Shown piece by piece: positions 17,602 through 27,308 of a stretch of 64,000 nucleotides of DNA. Under the pieces are notes generated by a model. The model was not told where the DNA came from. It worked only from the letters and a program-made list of their open reading frames with translations, and did no database searches. Origin of the DNA: Massilia norwichensis (GTDB lineage Bacteria; Pseudomonadota; Gammaproteobacteria; Burkholderiales; Burkholderiaceae_D); contig NZ_JANUGX010000018.1 of the NCBI RefSeq assembly GCF_024753245.1, positions 54,179 through 118,178 of the forward strand, read 5' to 3'. The stretch's first letter is position 1, and each line of letters begins with the position of its first letter. A program made the position numbers and the translations under genes.

Positions 17602-18255
17602 TCAGAACTGGAAGTGCGACACGGCCGGTGCGCCGGTCAGGTATTTCACGTTGGTCTCGAACACTTTCACCGTGTTCCAGCTGTTTTCGCCGGTGCGGGT
17701 GACGATGTTGAATTCCATCGCCGGCGGCTGGCCGACGATGGCGGCGATGCGGCCACCGACCTTCACCTGCTTCAGGAAGGCTTCCGGCAGCACTTCCAGT
17801 GCGCCCGAGATCACGATCACGTCGTACGGGGCGCCCTTGTCCCAACCTGCGGCGCCATTGCCCTGTTCCACGGACACATTGCTGATCCCGGCCTTGGCCA
17901 GGTTCTTCTCGGCCAGTTCCTTGATCTCCGGATTCAGTTCGACGGTCGTGACCTTGGCCGCGCGGTGCGCCATCAGGGCCGCCATGTAGCCCGAACCGGT
18001 ACCGATTTCCAGCACGTTCTCATGCTTTTTGAGGCCGATATCCTGCAGGATGCGCGCTTCGATCTTCGGGTTCAGCATGGCTTCGCCGCCCGGCAGCGGG
18101 ATTTCGGCATCCGCGAACGCCAGGCTCTGGTAGGCGGCCGGCACGAACTGTTCGCGCTTGACCACGTGCAGCAGGTCGAGGATGTCGGTATCGAGCACGT
18201 TCCAGGGACGGATCTGCTGTTCGATCATGTTGAAGCGGGCTTGTTCGATATTCAT
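17602..18255 (-). CDS. Protein-L-isoaspartate O-methyltransferase family protein
   Basis: A 217-residue SAM-dependent methyltransferase of the Pcm type, which repairs isoaspartyl residues. Motif I is VLEIGTGSGY (81-90); the upstream IRPWNVLDTDILDLLH and post-motif strands VEQGNGAAGWDKGAPYDVIVISGA fit the family. Divergent Pcm homologues like this one, next to tolC, have not been shown to have the canonical activity, so the substrate is uncertain. RBS and promoter lie in the 160-base space to the TetR gene. Confidence 0.85.
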   Translation of the reverse strand: MNIEQARFNMIEQQIRPWNVLDTDILDLLHVVKREQFVPAAYQSLAFADAEIPLPGGEAMLNPKIEARILQDIGLKKHENVLEIGTGSGYMAALMAHRAAKVTTVELNPEIKELAEKNLAKAGISNVSVEQGNGAAGWDKGAPYDVIVISGALEVLPEAFLKQVKVGGRIAAIVGQPPAMEFNIVTRTGENSWNTVKVFETNVKYLTGAPAVSHFQF

Positions 18256-18381
18256 GTTGTTACTCGGCGGGAAATTAAATAATCCGATATTTTATCGTTG
18301 AACGGCCTCGGGAACACATCTTAGCGATATGACACCCAAGACCACGGGAAATTGCGACAGTCTGCAGTTTAGGAGGGATGA

Positions 18382-18398
18382 ACGCCGGAAAACGGCGT
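18382..18398. terminator. Short hairpin after the TetR gene
   Basis: A 6-base stem ACGCCG/CGGCGT with a GAAAA loop, without a proper T tract. It may be a weak terminator at the end of the TetR gene. Confidence 0.3.
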
Positions 18399-18416
18399 CC
18401 TGACACGACAATACGA

Positions 18417-19070
18417 TCACGCCGCCGGCTTGCCACCAGGGGGCAGCAGACCGTGCAAGGACATGTCGAGGAAGGTGTCGAGGAAAGCCTGCGGCTCCAG
18501 TTCCGCGCGCGGACAAGGGCCGACCGAGTGCTTCCAGGTGATCAGCATGAGCATGGGCGCGATCAGCACCTGGGTCATCAGGTTGATGTCCATGGGGCGG
18601 AAATCGCCGCGTTCGACGCCGCGTTCCAGCATGCGCGAGGTGGCCGCGGTGCCGCGGTTGATGACTTCTTCCTGGTAGAAGTGCGCCAGTTCCGGGAAAT
18701 TGTCCGCCTCGGCCATGACCAGCTTGATGATGCCGGAGGCCTTGGTCGCGCCGAGCCGCTGCCACCAGGAATGGATCATGTGGCGCAGCAGGTCGGCGCT
18801 GTGGCCTTCGAATTCGGCGACCGAGGTTTCGGCCTCGCCGATGACCGGCACGATGCTGCTGCGGACCACGGCCTTGAACAGCTCTTCCTTGTTCTCGTAG
18901 TACAAGTAGAGCGTGCCTTTCGAGACCCCGGCACGGCGCGCGACGTCTTCCAGGCGTGTGGCGGCATAGCCACGTTCGACGAACAGGTCAATGGCTGCCT
19001 CCAGCAACTCCTGGGGCCGCGCGTCTTTACGGCGCTCCCAGCGTGGCTTGGCGTCAAATGGGCATGGCAT
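18417..19070 (-). CDS. TetR/AcrR-family transcriptional regulator
   Basis: A 217-residue repressor. The helix-turn-helix is [28 protein letters not shown] (about residues 38-66); the C-terminal helical domain binds an unknown ligand. The preferred start is the ATG at 19070 (MPCPFDAK); the frame stays open far upstream but nothing supports a longer protein. An inverted repeat CAAC-N5-GTTG lies just upstream and could be its operator. The nearest targets would be itself or the divergent YkgJ-type gene. Confidence 0.9.
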   Translation of the reverse strand: MPCPFDAKPRWERRKDARPQELLEAAIDLFVERGYAATRLEDVARRAGVSKGTLYLYYENKEELFKAVVRSSIVPVIGEAETSVAEFEGHSADLLRHMIHSWWQRLGATKASGIIKLVMAEADNFPELAHFYQEEVINRGTAATSRMLERGVERGDFRPMDINLMTQVLIAPMLMLITWKHSVGPCPRAELEPQAFLDTFLDMSLHGLLPPGGKPAA

Positions 19071-19084
19071 GCGTCTGTCCGAAC

Positions 19085-19100
19085 AACTAACTGTTGAGTC
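19085..19100. promoter_or_regulatory. Possible TetR operator
   Basis: CAACTAACTGTTG, an imperfect inverted repeat 15-30 bases upstream of the TetR start and about 50 before the divergent gene. Autoregulated TetR genes usually have such a site here. Confidence 0.35.
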
Positions 19101-19149
19101 AGGAAATATAGACCTGGGGCTGGGGCCAGTCAAGCCATGCAGGTATACT

Positions 19150-19428
19150 ATGCCGATGATGTCTCCGCCTGAACCCGCCAGTTGCCGCCCCGGTTGCGGC
19201 GCCTGCTGTATTGCTCCTTCGATCAGCTCACCGATTCCTGGCATGCCGAACGGCAAGCCGGCCGGCGTGCGCTGCGTGCAGCTGGACGAGCACAACGGCT
19301 GCAGGATTTTCGGGCAGCCGGAACGGCCGAAGGTGTGCGGCGGCCTGCAACCCTCCAGCGAGATGTGCGGCGAGTCCGCTGGGCAGGCGATGTTCTTCCT
19401 GAGCGAGCTGGAGCGCTTGACGGCCTGA
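19150..19428 (+). CDS. YkgJ-type cysteine cluster protein
   Basis: A 92-residue protein with the metal-binding pattern CRPGCGACC near the N-terminus and further cysteines at about 40, 47, 62 and 70 (VRCVQ, NGCRIF, KVCGG, EMCGE). This matches the YkgJ/UPF0153 family of putative zinc or iron-binding proteins. Function is unknown. Three in-frame ATGs lie close together (19150, 19156, 19159); I took the first. It stands alone, divergent from the TetR gene. Confidence 0.8.
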   Translation: MPMMSPPEPASCRPGCGACCIAPSISSPIPGMPNGKPAGVRCVQLDEHNGCRIFGQPERPKVCGGLQPSSEMCGESAGQAMFFLSELERLTA

Positions 19429-19582
19429 CAAGGCTGTGAAAAAGCATTCTTGCCTGCAGCAAAAAAGCCACCACCTGTTGCGGGTAACTCGACGGCAGCG
19501 CACCCAGGCGTGGTAAGCTTGCGGGCTGCCCGGCGCAGCATCCTTCCGCATCTGACCACAATAACATCCTTAATAAAACTTC

Positions 19583-20416
19583 ATGGACATCATTCTCGCC
19601 CTGAAAGCGATCATCATGGGCCTCGTCGAGGGCTTTACCGAGTTCCTGCCGATTTCCTCCACCGGTCACCTGATCCTGGCCGGTAGCCTGATCAATTTCA
19701 CCGGCGAAGTCGCCAAGGTCTTCGAGATCGCGATCCAGGCCGGCGCCATCCTGGCCGTGATGTGGGAATACCGTGCGCGCATCGGCACCGTGATGAAAGG
19801 CCTGACGTCCGACCCGCGCCAGCAGAAGTTCGTGATCAACCTGATCGTCGCCTTCCTGCCGGCGGCCGCGCTGGGCTTCCTGTTCAGCAAGGCGATCAAG
19901 GCCCACCTGTTCAAGCCGGAGCCGGTGGCGCTGGCCTTCATCGTCGGCGCCTTCGTGATCCTGTGGGCCGAGCGCCGCCACAAGACGCTGCCGGGCTCGC
20001 ACCGCATCGAAACCGTCGACGACATGACCATGCTCGACGCCTTCAAGGTCGGCTGCGCGCAGTGCTTCGCGCTGGTTCCGGGCACCAGCCGTTCGGGCGC
20101 GACCATCATCGGCGGCATGCTGTTCGGCCTGTCGCGCAAGGCGGCCACCGAATTCTCCTTCTTCCTGGCGATCCCGACCCTGCTGGCGGCCACCGTGTAC
20201 TCGGTCGTCAAGGCGCGCCATGACCTGCACATGAGCGACCTGCCGCTGTTCCTGGTCGGCGGCGTGGCGGCCTTCGTGTCGGCCTTCCTCTGCGTCCGCT
20301 GGCTCTTGCGCTTCATCAGCTCGCACGACTTCACGGGCTTCGCCTGGTACCGTATCGTGTTCGGCATCGTCATCCTCGTCACCGCGCACTTCGGCTGGGT
20401 GAACTGGGTGGACTAA
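19583..20416 (+). CDS. uppP: Undecaprenyl-diphosphatase
   Basis: A 277-residue integral membrane enzyme that recycles the undecaprenyl carrier of peptidoglycan and O-antigen synthesis. Eight membrane helices are visible. Motif [17 protein letters not shown] (residues 13-29) and the second motif [10 protein letters not shown] (about 160-170) carry the catalytic residues. Loss of this enzyme sensitises to bacitracin, hence the synonym bacA. It precedes recQ by 31 bases and could share its transcript. Confidence 0.96.
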   Translation: MDIILALKAIIMGLVEGFTEFLPISSTGHLILAGSLINFTGEVAKVFEIAIQAGAILAVMWEYRARIGTVMKGLTSDPRQQKFVINLIVAFLPAAALGFLFSKAIKAHLFKPEPVALAFIVGAFVILWAERRHKTLPGSHRIETVDDMTMLDAFKVGCAQCFALVPGTSRSGATIIGGMLFGLSRKAATEFSFFLAIPTLLAATVYSVVKARHDLHMSDLPLFLVGGVAAFVSAFLCVRWLLRFISSHDFTGFAWYRIVFGIVILVTAHFGWVNWVD

Positions 20417-20447
20417 CCTGGCGGACTGAACTGAGCAAAGCAATACC

Positions 20448-22271
<1,824 letters not shown>

Positions 22272-22278
22272 TGCGTTT

Positions 22279-22337
22279 GCGTGGGCACGGGGTGCCCACC
22301 CTACTGGCTACGTAGGGTGGGCTCCCCGTGCCCACGC
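22279..22337. repeat. Family-A palindromic repeat, doublet (tails inward)
   Basis: GCGTGGGCACGGGGTGCCCA plus CCCTAC (22279-22304) facing CGTAGGGTGGGC...GCCCACGC (22311-22337). The two palindromes form one longer inverted repeat with about 7 bases between them. It lies between the convergent recQ and the LytTR regulator gene. Confidence 0.88.
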
Positions 22338-22350
22338 AGCGGTCGTGCGA

Positions 22351-23115
22351 TTATTCCCGAAACAGGTGCACGAACGTCCGGCTCACCGCCAGCTTCTCCG
22401 CACTGCCCTTCACCAGCACCTGCATGCGCTCCGCGTCGATCCGCTCGGCCGCCAGGATCGCGTTCACGTTCACCACGGTCGCCCGGTGGATCTGCCAGAA
22501 GCGCTCCGGGTCCAGCGTGCCCAGTAAATCCTTGAGCGGCGTGCGCACCAGCGCTTCGTAGTCGCGCAGCACGATGCGCGTGTAGCGGGTGTCGGACTGG
22601 AAGAACAGCACCTCGTCGACGTCGATCACGCGCACCTGGCGGCCGACGCTGGCCTTGATCCATTTGCTGCGCTCCTGGCGCATGCCCGGCAGCGCGGTCT
22701 TCAGGTGGCGCAGCAGTTCCCCCATCGCGGCGCCGTCGCTTGGCGGCTGCGCCAGCTTGGCTTTCAGGCGCGCCAGCGCCCGTTCCAGGCGCTCGACCTG
22801 CACCGGCTTCAGCAGGTAGTCGACCGCGCCGGCGTCGAAGGCATCGACCGCGTACTGGTCGTAGGCGGTGACGAACACCACCTGGGCCATGCTGCCGATG
22901 CGCTCGGCCACCTCCAGCCCGGACAGGCCGGGCATGCGGATGTCGAGGAAGGCCACGTCCGGCTCGTGCTCCAGGAAGCCGTCCCAGGCATCGTTGCCGT
23001 TTTCCGCGACCAGCACCACGCGCGCCTCGGGCCAGCACTGCGCCAGCAGTTCCAACAGGCGCTCGCGCATCAGGGGTTCGTCTTCGGCGATCAGTACGGT
23101 TGGCTGCATGCTCAT
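22351..23115 (-). CDS. LytTR-type response regulator
   Basis: A 254-residue regulator. The receiver domain has the phospho-acceptor Asp58 in EPDVAFLDIRMPG, the switch Thr/Tyr (FVTAYDQYAVDAF) and the Lys of YLLKPV. The C-terminal LytTR DNA-binding domain (about 150-254: FFQSDTRYTRIVL, ALVRTPLKDLLGTL, FWQIHRATVVNVNAI) binds direct repeats. It overlaps the sensor kinase gene by four bases; the kinase gene is upstream. Confidence 0.95.
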   Translation of the reverse strand: MSMQPTVLIAEDEPLMRERLLELLAQCWPEARVVLVAENGNDAWDGFLEHEPDVAFLDIRMPGLSGLEVAERIGSMAQVVFVTAYDQYAVDAFDAGAVDYLLKPVQVERLERALARLKAKLAQPPSDGAAMGELLRHLKTALPGMRQERSKWIKASVGRQVRVIDVDEVLFFQSDTRYTRIVLRDYEALVRTPLKDLLGTLDPERFWQIHRATVVNVNAILAAERIDAERMQVLVKGSAEKLAVSRTFVHLFRE

Positions 23116-24326
23116 GCCTGTGCGTGGGGAATGATGACGTCGGCGATCAGGCCCGGGTCGCCGTCGTGCAGGCGCAGGCTGGCGGCATCGCCGTAGACAA
23201 GGCGCAGCCGATGGCGCACGTTCTCCAGGCCGGTACCGCCGCCGCCGTCGGGCTCGGGCAGCGTGCTCATGCCGACGCCGCCGTCCTGCACGCGGATCCG
23301 CAGCGCGCCTTCAAGCGCCTGGGCCGACACCGTCACCTCGCCGCCGCGCAGGGCCGGTTCGATGCCGTGCTTGATCGCGTTCTCGACCAGGGTCAGCAGG
23401 ATCATGGTGGGCAGTTGCACCTGTTCGAGCGCGCGCGGCAGCTGCAGATCGAAGCGCAGGCGCTCGCCCAGGCGCACCTGCATCACCTTCAGGTAGGACT
23501 CGACCAGGCCGAATTCGGCGGCCAGCGATACCTGTTCGCTGCGCATGTCGCGCATGCTGGAGCGCAGGAAGTCGATCAGGTTACCCGTCAATTCGGCGGC
23601 GCGCGGCGCGCCCTGCTGGGCCAGCTGCTGGACCGCGCCCAGGGTGTTGAACAGGAAGTGCGGCTCGATCTGGGCGCGCAGCAGGCGCAGTTGGGACTCG
23701 GCCAGTTCACGCGCCATTTTGGCTTGCTCAGCTTCGCGCTGCAGGCGAACGTTCATGGCCTCGGACTGGCGCTTGCGCAGCACGCTGATGATCATCACCG
23801 GCACGCCCACCACTAGCATGCCGACGGCAGCGCCTTTCAGCACGCTGACCAGCCGGCCGCCCAGCGCCTCGAACGGCGTCCCGCTGGCCCACATCCCCCC
23901 TGCCACGACGAGAGTCTGCGCGAGGAGGCAGCCAAGTATGATCAGCAGATGCTTTCGGGAGTCGTGGATGATGCGGCGGTAATCGAACCATGCGCTGACC
24001 ACGGCAGCGGCAAGCGGAAACCCGATCGCGTTGGCGAGCACGATGGCATGCAGCCAGCCGATGCTCTCCGAGCAGAAGTGCAATATGACACCGCATACGC
24101 TGAAGACCAGCGCCAGGGCGGCAAGCGTCCAGTACAAGCGTGCGCCACGATACTTCAGGGAAAAGGCAAGCAATTGCTGGCGCTGTACCAGGGGCATTTG
24201 CGCCATTTTCTCGGCAAAGCACCGGCGGAAGCCCGCCGGCGCCTGGGCCGCGAGCTCCGGCTGCGCGAGCACAGCCAGATATTCCTCATCCCATTCCCGA
24301 TACCAGTTCGTTAGCCTGCGCCACAT
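23112..24326 (-). CDS. LytS/YehU-type sensor histidine kinase
   Basis: A 404-residue sensor. About four membrane helices (roughly residues 60-170) are followed by a cytoplasmic helix and the His-kinase domain, with phospho-accepting His in RAQIEPHFLFNTL, and the ATPase N-box LVENAIKHGIEPAL and G-box GGGGTGLENVRHRL. The input domain has no recognised ligand-binding fold. It is cognate to the LytTR regulator in the overlapping gene. Start ATG at 24326 is preceded by GGGAGGG. Confidence 0.92.
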   Translation of the reverse strand: MWRRLTNWYREWDEEYLAVLAQPELAAQAPAGFRRCFAEKMAQMPLVQRQQLLAFSLKYRGARLYWTLAALALVFSVCGVILHFCSESIGWLHAIVLANAIGFPLAAAVVSAWFDYRRIIHDSRKHLLIILGCLLAQTLVVAGGMWASGTPFEALGGRLVSVLKGAAVGMLVVGVPVMIISVLRKRQSEAMNVRLQREAEQAKMARELAESQLRLLRAQIEPHFLFNTLGAVQQLAQQGAPRAAELTGNLIDFLRSSMRDMRSEQVSLAAEFGLVESYLKVMQVRLGERLRFDLQLPRALEQVQLPTMILLTLVENAIKHGIEPALRGGEVTVSAQALEGALRIRVQDGGVGMSTLPEPDGGGGTGLENVRHRLRLVYGDAASLRLHDGDPGLIADVIIPHAQA

Positions 24327-24337
24327 GATGCCCTCCC

Positions 24338-24365
24338 GTAATCGTTAATATATAGCAACGATTAC
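24338..24365. promoter_or_regulatory. Inverted repeat upstream of the sensor kinase
   Basis: A perfect 9-base inverted repeat, GTAATCGTT-N10-AACGATTAC, 12 bases before the sensor kinase start. Each arm contains a CGTT core like LytTR half-sites, although known LytTR sites are direct repeats. It may be an operator at which the pair controls itself. Confidence 0.6.
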
Positions 24366-24475
24366 AGTCTAGGCAGCCCTGGCCGGGCCGGATATCGAAA
24401 TGGGACGAGCGACGAATCCGCGTGGATGAACGACGACGCCCCCGTCAAGGCGCCCGGCGTGGGCGGGGTGACGAG

Positions 24476-25195
24476 TCAGCGCTTGGTAAACACCAGGTCC
24501 CAGACGCCATGACCCAGCTTCAGGCCGCGGTTCTCGAACTTGGTCAGCGGGCGGTAGGACGGCTTTTCGGCATAGCCTTCGGCCGTGTTCTGCAGCAGCG
24601 GTTCCGCGCCCAGCACTTCCAGCATCTGCACCGCGTAGTCTTCCCAGTCGGTCGCGCAGTGGATGTAGCCGCCCGGAGAGAGCTTCTGGCAAAGGAGCTT
24701 GACGAAAGGCGGCTGGATCAGGCGGCGCTTGTTATGGCGCGCCTTGTGCCAGGGATCCGGGAAGAAGATGTGGACGCCGGCCAGCGAGCCGTCGGCGATC
24801 ATGTTGTTCAGCACCTCGACCGCATCATGCTGGATCACGCGCAGGTTCTTGATGTCCTGCTCGCCGATCATCTTGAGCAGGCTGCCCACGCCCGGCGTGT
24901 GCACTTCGACGCCGACGAAATCGGTGTCCGGCATCGCCTGGGCGATGTGGGCGGTGGTGCCGCCCATGCCGAAGCCGATCTCCAGCACCAGCGGCGCCTG
25001 GCGGCCGAAAGGCGCATGGAAGTCGAACATCTCCTTGCGGTACTCGATCAGGAATTGCGGCCCGAATTCCTCGAGCGCGCGCGCCTGCCCGGTCGACAGC
25101 CGTCCCGCGCGGGTGACGAAGCTGCGGATGCGGTGCTCGGTCGGGTCGTAGAGCATCGGACGGCCTTGGCTGTTGGTGGGCGTATCGGAAGACAT
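24476..25195 (-). CDS. trmB: tRNA (guanosine(46)-N7)-methyltransferase
   Basis: A 239-residue SAM-dependent enzyme that methylates G46 of t[11 protein letters not shown] (motif I), the [20 protein letters not shown] motif and [20 protein letters not shown] in the N-terminal extension are specific to TrmB. I used the ATG at 25195; a TTG fifteen bases upstream and an internal ATG at 25156 are alternatives. Neither of the upstream starts has a clear ribosome site. Confidence 0.95.
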   Translation of the reverse strand: MSSDTPTNSQGRPMLYDPTEHRIRSFVTRAGRLSTGQARALEEFGPQFLIEYRKEMFDFHAPFGRQAPLVLEIGFGMGGTTAHIAQAMPDTDFVGVEVHTPGVGSLLKMIGEQDIKNLRVIQHDAVEVLNNMIADGSLAGVHIFFPDPWHKARHNKRRLIQPPFVKLLCQKLSPGGYIHCATDWEDYAVQMLEVLGAEPLLQNTAEGYAEKPSYRPLTKFENRGLKLGHGVWDLVFTKR

Positions 25196-25308
25196 GATCG
25201 ATGGGGACAAAGAGAAAGGGCGACATTATAGCAGCGCCTGTCGGCAGACTTTACAGTGGACTTCTATCCGGAAACTTAAGCGTTTGTTTTTCCTGACATT
25301 TTCCTTGA

Positions 25309-25324
25309 GGGCACGGAAATTGCT
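25309..25324 (+). promoter_or_regulatory. Sigma-54 promoter of the PEP-CTERM gene
   Basis: GGGCACG-N4-TTGCT, one base from the -24/-12 consensus TGGCACG-N4-TTGCW, ending 38 bases before the ATG. The predicted transcription start is near 25335. Confidence 0.8.
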
Positions 25325-25362
25325 CATGCGAAAACAGTGTCTTAATTCAATAAGGGATGATC

Positions 25363-25995
25363 ATGAAAAAATACATCGGCACCCTGGCGCTGGCCGCCAG
25401 CCTGATCGCGTTCGCCCTGCCGGCTTCGGCAGAATGGCTCAACGTTTATCAATCGACCGAACCGACCAAGGGCGCGCTGGGCCAGGACTGGACCGCCAGC
25501 TGGGTCGACGGCTGGAACGTCTCCGAAGGGCCATCCGACCTGAAGATCGACGACAAGGGCTTCTCGTACTGGTATCTCGGCGGCGGCTTCTGGTACGGGA
25601 CCATGACCCAGACCTATGTCTTCACCACCACCGCGGCCAGGACCGAATCGCTGACCCTGGGCATCGACCTGTCTTCCAACGAACAGTGGGACGGTTCGGC
25701 CACCAGCATGTACATCTGGCAGGGCAACACCGCCAACAGGACGCTGCTGGCCGGCGCCACCGCGGACGCCGTCGAACACGCCTCCCATACCCTGAACCTG
25801 ACGGCAGGCCAGGAATGGGGTTTCATGGCCGTCAGCGGCAGCATCGACGATACCCCATATAACACCGGCCGGGTCTACGGTTCGTTCATCATCACCGATG
25901 CAAGCACCCAATCCGAAGTGCCGGAACCGGCCTCGCTGGCCCTGCTGGGCCTGGGCATGCTGGGCGCCGCTTGCGCCCGCCGCCGCAAGGCCTGA
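25363..25995 (+). CDS. PEP-CTERM sorting domain protein
   Basis: A 210-residue exported protein. A signal peptide (about 1-22, ending ASA) precedes an aromatic- and Gly-rich beta-type body (about 23-180). The C-terminus reads VPEPASLALLGLGMLGA, then CARRRKA: VPEP motif, hydrophobic helix, basic tail, the target for exosortase. The mature protein should be released at the cell surface or in the extracellular matrix. The ATG at 25363 has AAGGG six bases upstream. No exosortase gene is in the window. Confidence 0.9.
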   Translation: MKKYIGTLALAASLIAFALPASAEWLNVYQSTEPTKGALGQDWTASWVDGWNVSEGPSDLKIDDKGFSYWYLGGGFWYGTMTQTYVFTTTAARTESLTLGIDLSSNEQWDGSATSMYIWQGNTANRTLLAGATADAVEHASHTLNLTAGQEWGFMAVSGSIDDTPYNTGRVYGSFIITDASTQSEVPEPASLALLGLGMLGAACARRRKA

Positions 25996-26078
25996 GGCAT
26001 CCGAGCGGGACGTGGCGCGCCGCCGTTCTCATACATAATGGCGCTTCGCCGTCGAATGTAGAAAGACAGAGAGAACGC

Positions 26079-27197
26079 ATGCAAGCCACGTCCCACCCGA
26101 TCGCGACCGAAGACAACGTCGCCACCTTCCAGCTGACCTCTTACCATTTCGGGTCCCCCGGCGCCGGCAAGAAGGTCTATATCCAGGCTTCGCTGCACGC
26201 CGACGAAGTGCCGGCCATGCTGGTCGCCCACGTGCTGCGGCGCGAGCTGGAGCGCCTGGAGCGCGAGGGCCGCATCAAGGGCGAGATCATCCTGGTCCCG
26301 GCCGCCAATCCGATCGGCCTGTCGCAGGTCGTGCATGGCGCGCCCTTCGGCCGCTACGACCTTGCCACCGGCACCAACTTCAACCGCTTCTACAAGCATG
26401 TGGCCGGCGAGCTGAAGGAATCGCTGAAGGGCAAGCTGGGTCCGGATCCTGACGCCAACGTGGCCCTGATCCGCGAACATGCGCGCCGGGCGGTGGCCGA
26501 CTGGCGCACCGAGACGCCGACCCAGGACCTCAAGAAGACCCTGCTGGGCATGGCGATCGACGCCGACATCATGCTCGACCTCCACTGCGACAACGAGGCG
26601 GTGCTGCACCTGTACACCGGCACCCCGCTGGCCGAGCAGGTCAAGCCGCTGGCGGCGCTGCTGGGTGCCCATGCGACCCTGCTGGCGCGCGAATCCGGCG
26701 GCGAACCCTTCGACGAAGCCTGCAGCCGCCTGTGGTGGGACCTGGCCAGCCACTTCGGCCCCGACACGCCGATCCCGATGGCCTGCATCGGCGTGACCGT
26801 CGAGCTGCGCGGCGAGATGGATGTGCGCTACGAGCTGGCCGAGAAGGATGCGCAGGGCCTGCTGCAGTACCTCGCGCTGCAGGGCGTGCTGGACATCGCG
26901 CGCGCGCCGCTGCCGGCCTTGATCGCAGAGCCGACCCCGCTCGAAGGCGTGGAGCCGCTGGCCGCGCCGCACGCGGGCGTGCTGGTCTTCCTGAAGCGCC
27001 TGGGCGAGCGCGTGCAGGCGAACGAGGCGGTGGCCGACATCGTCAACCCGGTCAGCGGCCAGGTGAGCACGCTGCGCGCGAGCCACGCCGGCATCCTGTT
27101 CGCCAGCACGGCGCACCGGCACCTGCTGCGCGGGATGCACGTCTGTAAGATCGCCGGCGGTGCGCCTTTCCGCAGCGGTAGTCTGCTGGGTAGTTAA
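26079..27197 (+). CDS. AstE/AspA-type zinc hydrolase (M14-like)
   Basis: A 372-residue protein of the succinylglutamate desuccinylase/aspartoacylase group, with a carboxypeptidase-type fold. Zinc ligands His40 and Glu43 are in SLHADEVPAM and the third His in DLHCDNEAVLHLY; NPIGL and NFNRFY precede the active site. The C-terminal lobe (about 290-372) is the biotinyl-like domain typical of this group (PHAGVLVFLKRLGERV). The family cleaves amide bonds of N-acylated amino acids or small peptides; substrate is unknown. It is 83 bases after the PEP-CTERM gene. Confidence 0.88.
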   Translation: MQATSHPIATEDNVATFQLTSYHFGSPGAGKKVYIQASLHADEVPAMLVAHVLRRELERLEREGRIKGEIILVPAANPIGLSQVVHGAPFGRYDLATGTNFNRFYKHVAGELKESLKGKLGPDPDANVALIREHARRAVADWRTETPTQDLKKTLLGMAIDADIMLDLHCDNEAVLHLYTGTPLAEQVKPLAALLGAHATLLARESGGEPFDEACSRLWWDLASHFGPDTPIPMACIGVTVELRGEMDVRYELAEKDAQGLLQYLALQGVLDIARAPLPALIAEPTPLEGVEPLAAPHAGVLVFLKRLGERVQANEAVADIVNPVSGQVSTLRASHAGILFASTAHRHLLRGMHVCKIAGGAPFRSGSLLGS

Positions 27198-27198
27198 T

Positions 27199-27286
27199 CG
27201 TCATTCCCGCGGAGGCGGGAATCCAGGTCTGGATTTGTATCGGCAGCTCGCGCAGAACTTGGGTTCCCGCCTTCGCGGGAACGACG
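27199..27286. repeat. Family-B palindromic repeat, doublet
   Basis: CGTCATTCCCGCGGAGGCGG + GAATCCAG (27199-27226) and a mirrored GGGTTCCCGCCTTCGCGGGA + ACGACG (27261-27286). About 35 bases separate them. A partial third unit (GGCGGGAACGACG) follows at 27295. Confidence 0.85.
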
Positions 27287-27308
27287 TGGCAAGTGGCGGG
27301 AACGACGG

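Noticed and set aside
25238..25256. CTGT-N11-ACAG before the PEP-CTERM gene as a LexA box
   Set aside because: Spacing is 11, not 8, and the gene has a convincing sigma-54 promoter. The two true boxes at 10926 and 37336 both have N8.
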